A DNA stretch of 10,682 bases, from positions 1-10,682 of the forward strand of contig JBMNPE010000053.1 of assembly GCA_050943435.1 (NCBI GenBank). Direction: 5' to 3'. Below the pieces are notes generated by a model, which was not told the origin of the DNA, did no database searches, and saw only the letters and a program-made list of their open reading frames with translations. Below are positions 6,601 to 10,682 of the stretch, piece by piece. Numbering within the stretch: the first letter of the stretch is position 1; every line of letters begins with the position of its first letter. Origin of the DNA: RGIG5675 sp050943435 (GTDB taxonomy: Bacteria; Bacillota; Clostridia; Oscillospirales; Ruminococcaceae). A program made the translations under genes and the position numbers.

Positions 6601-7720
6601 GGGTCATCCTGACAAGGTCTGCGACAGGGTCGCAGACAGCATACTTGATGCTATTCTCTCAGAGGACCATTCATCCCACGTCGCATGCGAAGTCACCGCA
6701 ACAACGGACAGCATGCACATCTTCGGAGAGATCACGTCTTCGGCAAGGGTTAACTACGAGGACATAGCGAGAAAGGCTATCCGCGAAATCGGATACACCG
6801 AGAAGGGGCACGGCTTCGATGCCGACACATGCTCCATAAAGGTAGACATCCACGAACAGTCCCCCGACATAGCGATGGGAGTCAACAAGGAAACGCTGCT
6901 TGACAGCGGCGCCGGAGACCAGGGGATGATGTTCGGCTATGCATGCAGGGAAACAGACTGCCTTATGCCGATGCCGATCACAATGGCCCACAGGCTGTGC
7001 AGATATCTCGCCCAGTCCAGAAAAAACGGCAGCATTCCTTATCTTCTTCCAGACGGGAAAGCCCAGGTCACGGTAAAATATAAAAACGGAGCTCCTGTAT
7101 CCCTTGACACCGTAGTCCTCTCCACGCAGCACCGCAGCACCGTGTCAATAGAGCAGCTCAGGGAAGACATGATCGAAAAGGTCATAAAGAAGGCACTGCC
7201 GGAGGACCTGATTGATTCGTCCACAAAATTCCTTGTCAACCCGACGGGGAGATTCGTTGTCGGAGGTCCTGCAGGGGACTCCGGACTCACAGGAAGAAAG
7301 ATCATAGTAGATACATACGGCGGTTCCGCGAGGCACGGCGGCGGGGCATTTTCGGGAAAGGATCCTTCCAAGGTGGACCGCAGCGCAACATATATGGCCA
7401 GATATCTCGCAAAGAACGTCGTGGCATCCGGAATAGCAGACCGCTGCGAAATACAGCTCGGATATGCCATAGGCGTGGCAAAGCCCGTTTCCGTAAACGT
7501 CGAAACATACGGGACCTCAAAGGTCCCTGACGCAAAGATTGCGAGGGTCCTCTCTGAGAAGGTCGATCTCAGGCCAGGAGCCATCATAGAGAATTTCGGA
7601 CTGAGAGCCCCCATATATACCAGACTCTCCAGCTACGGACATTTCGGTGAGAATGCACTCGACATGCCATTGGAAAAGACCGACATTGCCGACAGGCTGA
7701 GAGAATACCTCAACGGCTGA
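6560..7720 (+). CDS. metK: S-adenosylmethionine synthetase
   Basis: The 386-residue protein is a full-length bacterial methionine adenosyltransferase. It makes S-adenosylmethionine from methionine and ATP in the cytoplasm, releasing phosphate and diphosphate. Hallmarks are TLFSSESVTEGHPDKVCD at the N-terminus (HPDK at 16-19), the signature GAGDQGMMFGYA at 117-128, and the glycine-rich GGGAFSGKDPSKVDRSA from 260, which forms part of the phosphate-binding site. The length agrees with E. coli MetK (384). The ATG at 6560 fits the canonical N-terminus and the GGAG nine bases upstream. The start lies 41 bases inside the upstream frame, in a different register. It is followed after 22 bases by the DUF308 gene. 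No SAM riboswitch or S-box-like leader is visible before it. Confidence 0.98.
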   Translation: MDEITLFSSESVTEGHPDKVCDRVADSILDAILSEDHSSHVACEVTATTDSMHIFGEITSSARVNYEDIARKAIREIGYTEKGHGFDADTCSIKVDIHEQSPDIAMGVNKETLLDSGAGDQGMMFGYACRETDCLMPMPITMAHRLCRYLAQSRKNGSIPYLLPDGKAQVTVKYKNGAPVSLDTVVLSTQHRSTVSIEQLREDMIEKVIKKALPEDLIDSSTKFLVNPTGRFVVGGPAGDSGLTGRKIIVDTYGGSARHGGGAFSGKDPSKVDRSATYMARYLAKNVVASGIADRCEIQLGYAIGVAKPVSVNVETYGTSKVPDAKIARVLSEKVDLRPGAIIENFGLRAPIYTRLSSYGHFGENALDMPLEKTDIADRLREYLNG

Positions 7721-7742
7721 CAACAAAGGAAGGTGCAATAAC

Positions 7743-8312
7743 ATGGAAAACATTAAAAAGGAAAAGACATTCTTCATCCTTCTCGGAATCTTCTATCTGA
7801 TATTCGGCCTGTGCCTGATTATATGGCCGGGCCAGTCGGTGAGCACTATCTGCATAATACTCGGAATAGCATGCATCGTTTTCGGGATCTACATGCTCTA
7901 CAGGTATTTCGCAAACGGACTTGTAATTTTCAGGCTGGCACTGTCAACCGGCATAATAAGCATTCTGCTGGGGATTGTTCTCGTGAGCCACCCGAAGGCC
8001 GTTGTTTCAATCTTCAACATCATCCTCGGGTTCTATATCATTATTGACAGCGTCATCAAGCTTCAGTCTTCAATCGAAGTGAGGCACATCCCCGGACTCA
8101 GCGGAGGCCTCATGATGGTCCTCTCTATCATATCCATGGTGCTCGGCGTCCTGCTCATCTTCGACCCCTTCTCCACCAGCAAGGCCCTTGCGATCTTCAT
8201 AGGAGTCACATTCATCATCGACGGGATCCAGAACATCTACTCAGGGATCTACATCAGCAAGCATGCTGCTGACATCGAACCCATCGAGGCAAAATTCCGC
8301 GATATCATGTGA
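7743..8312 (+). CDS. HdeD/DUF308 family membrane protein
   Basis: The 189-residue protein is almost entirely hydrophobic. It has six predicted membrane helices at about 9-28, 34-55, 62-81, 86-106, 121-140 and 146-168. The repeated pattern of helix, LGI/FG-I, then a short P-containing turn (IIWPGQS, VSHPKAVVS, IFDPFSTSKAL) is typical of the HdeD/DUF308 family, built from repeated helix pairs. E. coli HdeD is linked to acid resistance at high cell density, but the function of most clostridial members is not known. An AAGGAAGG ribosome site ends seven to nine bases before ATG 7743, 22 bases after metK, so it is likely co-transcribed with metK. A strong terminator follows the stop. Confidence 0.82.
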   Translation: MENIKKEKTFFILLGIFYLIFGLCLIIWPGQSVSTICIILGIACIVFGIYMLYRYFANGLVIFRLALSTGIISILLGIVLVSHPKAVVSIFNIILGFYIIIDSVIKLQSSIEVRHIPGLSGGLMMVLSIISMVLGVLLIFDPFSTSKALAIFIGVTFIIDGIQNIYSGIYISKHAADIEPIEAKFRDIM

Positions 8313-8337
8313 TTTCAGGACAGCATATCCGAAACAG

Positions 8338-8370
8338 AAAAGGACCGGCTTAAAAGCCGGTCCTTTTTTT
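8338..8370 (+). terminator. Terminator between convergent DUF308 and DUF1836 genes
   Basis: AGGACCGGCT (8341-8350) and AGCCGGTCCT (8355-8364) are a perfect ten-base stem with a TAAA loop. AAA before and TTTTTTT after (to 8370) extend it. It ends the metK-DUF308 transcript. The reverse strand has TTTCTGTTT after the stem, so it can also serve the DUF1836 gene ending at 8377. Confidence 0.93.
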
Positions 8371-8376
8371 GCGAGG

Positions 8377-8952
8377 TCAGTCTTCACTGTCGGCTTTCGC
8401 GACATCGGCTCCTCCCATGAGCCAGCTCACCATCCTCCCGGACATTCCACCGAGTATGGACATGATCTTTACGTATCTAACCCCCGTAAGTCTCCCTCCT
8501 GCTGCGCGGCGGTCCGAGACGGACTGTTTAATGTGCTCAACAAAATATTCCCTTGCAGTGGAAAAAAGCTCGGTGAACTCCGAGTACTGCTCCTTGAGCT
8601 CTTCTTCTGAGTACTCTCCCGGAAGCAGCCTCTCTATGGATGACATGCTCATGTTCTGCTTGAGGACGCAGATCATTATCAGATATACTATATGCCGTCT
8701 GTAATATTTCTTGCCTTCAGGCTTGGGCATTAACTTTGCCCTGACATAATTGTTTACAGCAGCTGCAGTGACCGGCTGAGTACCGGCATCCGGATCGGAA
8801 AAGAATTCCAGGTACTTCGTCATCACCGCGATCACCTGCTCCATATAGAGCCCGAAATCGGGGATATCGTCCCAGCCGGGGAGGCTGAATTTTTCCAGGC
8901 CGTCTCCCCACTCCAGTATTCTCTTCTCAATATTGTCTTCCAGTTCAGGCAC
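8377..8952 (-). CDS. DUF1836 family regulator
   Basis: From a GTG start at 8952 the protein has 191 residues, the usual size for DUF1836. Family marks are LPGWDDIPDFGLYMEQV at about 24-40 and VTAAAVNNYVRAKLMPKP at about 61-78, followed by YYRRHIVYLIMICVLKQ. The second segment has the character of a MerR-like helix-turn-helix. B. subtilis YkrK, reported as a repressor of htpX, belongs to this family as far as I recall, so a DNA-binding regulator is the likely role. The open frame continues to 9162, but that extension covers the divergent promoter. GTG 8952 has GGGGAGGAG upstream (8971-8963; ten bases from AGGAG), so the long form is rejected. It is divergent from the PAP2-like gene and may control it and itself. 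Confidence 0.82.
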   Translation of the reverse strand: MPELEDNIEKRILEWGDGLEKFSLPGWDDIPDFGLYMEQVIAVMTKYLEFFSDPDAGTQPVTAAAVNNYVRAKLMPKPEGKKYYRRHIVYLIMICVLKQNMSMSSIERLLPGEYSEEELKEQYSEFTELFSTAREYFVEHIKQSVSDRRAAGGRLTGVRYVKIMSILGGMSGRMVSWLMGGADVAKADSED

Positions 8953-8985
8953 TCGGAACCAGCTCCTCCCCAGTAGTTTACATAA

Positions 8986-9010
8986 TAATATCACGCTTGA
9001 CGCGATATTA
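8986..9010. promoter_or_regulatory. Inverted repeat, candidate operator of the divergent pair
   Basis: TAATATC (8986-8992) and GATATTA (9004-9010) are perfect seven-base arms separated by 11 bases. The centre covers TTGACG (8997-9002), the -35 candidate of the plus-strand promoter. The position in the gap between the DUF1836 regulator and the PAP2-like gene fits an operator for autoregulation. Which protein binds is inference. Confidence 0.5.
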
Positions 9011-9023
9011 CATATGATATAAT
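8997..9023 (+). promoter_or_regulatory. Promoter of the PAP2-like gene
   Basis: TTGACG (8997-9002) and a perfect TATAAT (9018-9023) are spaced by 15 bases, slightly short for a housekeeping sigma promoter. Transcription would start near 9030. Confidence 0.6.
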
Positions 9024-9070
9024 CTGATACAGTACACCAGATGGTGATTTTCCCATGGAGATATGCCAAA

Positions 9071-9652
9071 TTGGACAGGAAGCTTGATAAGCTGGCAAAA
9101 ATAATCAGTATTGTGACGCTGGTCCCCTGCATAGCCCTGCTGTCGCTGATCCTGCTGCTCATATGGGGACCTCATTCGTTCAGAAACGTCCCGTCTGCAG
9201 TCCTGTATGTGTTCTGCCTGTCGGTCATGCCCATCCTGGCATATCCACTCCAGAAGTTCTTCCCGAAATACAGGGACAAGGGCCGAGACGGCCAGAGAAG
9301 GCTGGCATTCATTTTTGCACTCTGCGGGTATACTCTGGGGCTTGCGGCTTCCCTCATCCTCCATTCTCCGGTCGAATACCTCGCGATATTCATGTCATAT
9401 TTCATTTCTGGGGTGGTCCTCTCGATATTCAACCTTCTGCACATCAAGGCAAGCGGCCACGCATGCGGAGTTGCCGGACAGTGCGTTTTCTGCGGCTACT
9501 TTATCGGCGGATGGGGCTGGCTCATGCTTATCTTCATACCGCTTGTCTTCTGGGCCCGGCTGAGGATGAAGCGGCACAAGCTCCTGGAGCTCGTGTTGGG
9601 AGCATCGATCTCAGCCGTCACAACTGCAGTGCTCATTCTCACATTGTGCTGA
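9071..9652 (+). CDS. PAP2-like membrane phosphatase family protein
   Basis: The frame is open from ATG 9041 (203 residues), but I prefer TTG 9071 (193 residues): GGAG at 9057-9060 lies ten bases before it, while ATG 9041 has no ribosome site and sits about 11 bases from the predicted transcription start. Six hydrophobic segments are visible. In the numbering from 9041, IKASGH (135-140) resembles the PAP2 PSGH motif and AR-x5-H (172-179) resembles SR-x5-H, followed by LLELVLGASIS as in the family's last helix. A basic stretch KYRDKGRDGQRR (76-87) may be the remnant of motif 1. PAP2 enzymes remove phosphate from lipid phosphates or undecaprenyl diphosphate. Motif 1 and the first Ser of motif 3 are altered, so activity is unproven. 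Confidence 0.65.
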   Translation: MDRKLDKLAKIISIVTLVPCIALLSLILLLIWGPHSFRNVPSAVLYVFCLSVMPILAYPLQKFFPKYRDKGRDGQRRLAFIFALCGYTLGLAASLILHSPVEYLAIFMSYFISGVVLSIFNLLHIKASGHACGVAGQCVFCGYFIGGWGWLMLIFIPLVFWARLRMKRHKLLELVLGASISAVTTAVLILTLC

Positions 9653-9653
9653 A

Positions 9654-9690
9654 ACAAAAAAATTTCCCGCCCCTTTCGGAGCGGGAAATT
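9654..9690 (-). terminator. Terminator of the radical-SAM/SPASM gene with a GAAA tetraloop
   Basis: Read on the minus strand, AATTTCCCGCTCC pairs with GGGGCGGGAAATT around a GAAA loop, a 13-base stem with one T-G wobble. A T-run follows (complement of the A-run 9656-9662). On the plus strand the same stem has a C-A mismatch and only CTCTTTAATC after it, so it is mainly a minus-strand terminator, with some use for the convergent PAP2-like gene. Confidence 0.85.
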
Positions 9691-9702
9691 CTCTTTAATC
9701 CT

Positions 9703-9787
9703 GACTGCCCGTCGAACCGGCTGCATCCCGCCAGGAGGAAAAGATTGGCTTGACGCCTCCGGCCGACGGATAATCAAGCGGATCCGC
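9703..9787. other. Intergenic region with mutually exclusive inverted repeats
   Basis: No gene is seen in the 153 bases between the convergent stops. CCGTCG (9709-9714) and CCGG (9717-9720) can pair with CCGG (9759-9762) and CGACGG (9764-9769). GCTTGA (9748-9753) can pair with TCAAGC (9774-9779), which would break the first fold. GCGGATCCGC (9778-9787) is a perfect palindrome. On the minus strand this is the 3' untranslated part of the radical-SAM mRNA. Confidence 0.4.
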
Positions 9788-9805
9788 CATTAAAGATATT
9801 GGATA

Positions 9806-10682
9806 TCAGTCTCCGGTCTTGGCAGCTGCCTCAGCAGCAGCCTTCTTCTCTTCCTTCCTCTTGAGGGTGTCGGACCAGAGCTGGTCTGCGACGACAGCCC
9901 ACTGCTTGGCTTCGTCGACGCACCTGTCGGAGTAATCCTTCGGATCCTCCGGTGCGAGCATATCGGTGGACTTTGCTCCAGCCTGCCTCACCATTGCAGT
10001 GAGTCTTCCTGGGTTGTCGAGCACCGGGCAAGGCCTCAGCATGTTCTTGTTGAACGGCTGGTTCTCGTGATATGCCATGAACATCGGTTTCTGGAAGGCA
10101 TCTATGAGCCTGTCGGTCCTGATGTTGGAATCTGCGTAATGAATGAATCCGCAGGGCTCTATGTCGCCGTTTGCATTGATGTGCAGATAGCTTCTGCCTC
10201 CTGCGATGCAGCCTCCGACATATTCGCCGTCATTCCAGAAGTCTATTGTGAAGATCGGCTTGCTTTCTCTGAACTTCCTGACCTGATAGTACATCATCTT
10301 GCGCTGCTCGGCGTTGGCCATCAGTTCAGGCACAGCAGCCGCGCCGATCGGCATGTAGGTGAAGAACCAGCAGAACTTCGCACCCCAGTTGACCATGGCA
10401 TCGAAGTACTCTTCCGATCCGATGAACTCTGCATTCTTGGAAGTGTAGCAGCAGGAGATTCCAAACAGGAGTTTGTGCTTCCTGAGTATCTCCATTGCCT
10501 TCATGACGGCCTTGAATGTCCCTTCTCCACGGCGGAAGTCGGTGTCCTTCTCGAATCCCTCGACGCTGATGGCAGGAACGAAGTTCCCGACCCTCTCCAT
10601 CTCCTGGGCGAACTCCTCGTCGATGAGCGTGCTGTTGGTGAATGCGAGGAATGCGCACTCAGGATGGCGCTCGCAGAGCGTA
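9806..10682 (-). CDS. Radical SAM/SPASM-type protein, 5' end outside the window
   Basis: The frame stays open to the right edge: 27 further codons precede the first internal ATG (10600), giving 291 visible residues, so the N-terminus with the CxxxCxxC loop lies outside. The visible part begins TLCERHPECAFLAFTNSTLID, a barrel strand of radical-SAM enzymes. It continues with NFVPAISVEGFEKDTDFRRGEGT, a segment typical of this family, then FTYMPIG. SPASM-like features follow: GGCIAGG (C158 of the visible part), HINANGDIEPC (C177) and LRPCPVLDNPG, the expected cysteines for auxiliary Fe-S clusters. The C-terminus is a charged helical tail rich in Lys, Glu and Ala. Such enzymes use S-adenosylmethionine to start radical chemistry, often on peptides or other enzymes. 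The substrate is unknown, and no precursor peptide is visible nearby. It ends at 9806 and is followed by the terminator at 9690-9654. Confidence 0.85.
   Translation of the reverse strand, partial: TLCERHPECAFLAFTNSTLIDEEFAQEMERVGNFVPAISVEGFEKDTDFRRGEGTFKAVMKAMEILRKHKLLFGISCCYTSKNAEFIGSEEYFDAMVNWGAKFCWFFTYMPIGAAAVPELMANAEQRKMMYYQVRKFRESKPIFTIDFWNDGEYVGGCIAGGRSYLHINANGDIEPCGFIHYADSNIRTDRLIDAFQKPMFMAYHENQPFNKNMLRPCPVLDNPGRLTAMVRQAGAKSTDMLAPEDPKDYSDRCVDEAKQWAVVADQLWSDTLKRKEEKKAAAEAAAKTGD

Noticed and set aside
8953..9162. N-terminal extension of the DUF1836 gene to an upstream ATG at 9162
   Set aside because: It would run through the divergent promoter and the start of the PAP2-like gene, it looks unlike the family's N-terminus, and GTG 8952 has a strong ribosome site.
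9733..9753. AGGAGG followed by a TTG as a small gene start
   Set aside because: TTG GCT is followed at once by TGA, so nothing is encoded.

Overview
The window reads as a piece of chromosome from a bacterium of the Bacillota, probably an anaerobic Clostridia-type lineage. Supporting points are a bacterial MetK, a DUF1846 protein, a U32 protein of YrrO/TrhP type, a DUF1836 regulator, a MutX-like Nudix hydrolase, strong GGAGG-type Shine-Dalgarno sites and compact spacing. Base composition looks close to balanced by eye, and AGG and ATA codons are frequent. The exact lineage is inference. No rRNA, tRNA, CRISPR array, insertion sequence or phage gene was seen.

Left part, minus strand (3869 down to 58): four co-directional genes with gaps of about 17 to 33 bases. 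In order of transcription they are a small four-helix membrane protein, an HD-domain phosphohydrolase, a DUF1846 protein and a U32 [4Fe-4S] protein that probably hydroxylates tRNA wobble uridine. A separate minus-strand MBL-fold hydrolase lies at 4654-3977. It is divergent from a plus-strand mutX-like Nudix gene at 4752-5210.

Middle part, plus strand (5267-8312): a TetR-family regulator with its own promoter and terminator, then a 212-residue protein, then metK, then a HdeD/DUF308 membrane protein ending at a clear terminator. The 212-residue protein is the most unusual object here. It reads as a shrunken radical-SAM/SPASM protein that has lost two of the three cluster cysteines, the GGE motif, about 75 residues of the barrel and the SPASM cysteine. 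The frame is intact, has a good ribosome site, and overlaps the start of metK by 41 bases.

Right part: a DUF1836 regulator (minus, 8952-8377) is divergent from a PAP2-like membrane protein (plus, about 9071-9652). An inverted repeat in the shared promoter is a candidate operator. A strong minus-strand terminator with a GAAA loop then closes an apparently intact radical-SAM/SPASM gene that runs off the right edge (10682-9806). That gene can be aligned in several blocks with the degenerate protein at 5962, so the locus appears to hold an active enzyme and a cysteine-poor relative about 3.2 kb apart, the latter directly before the SAM synthetase gene.
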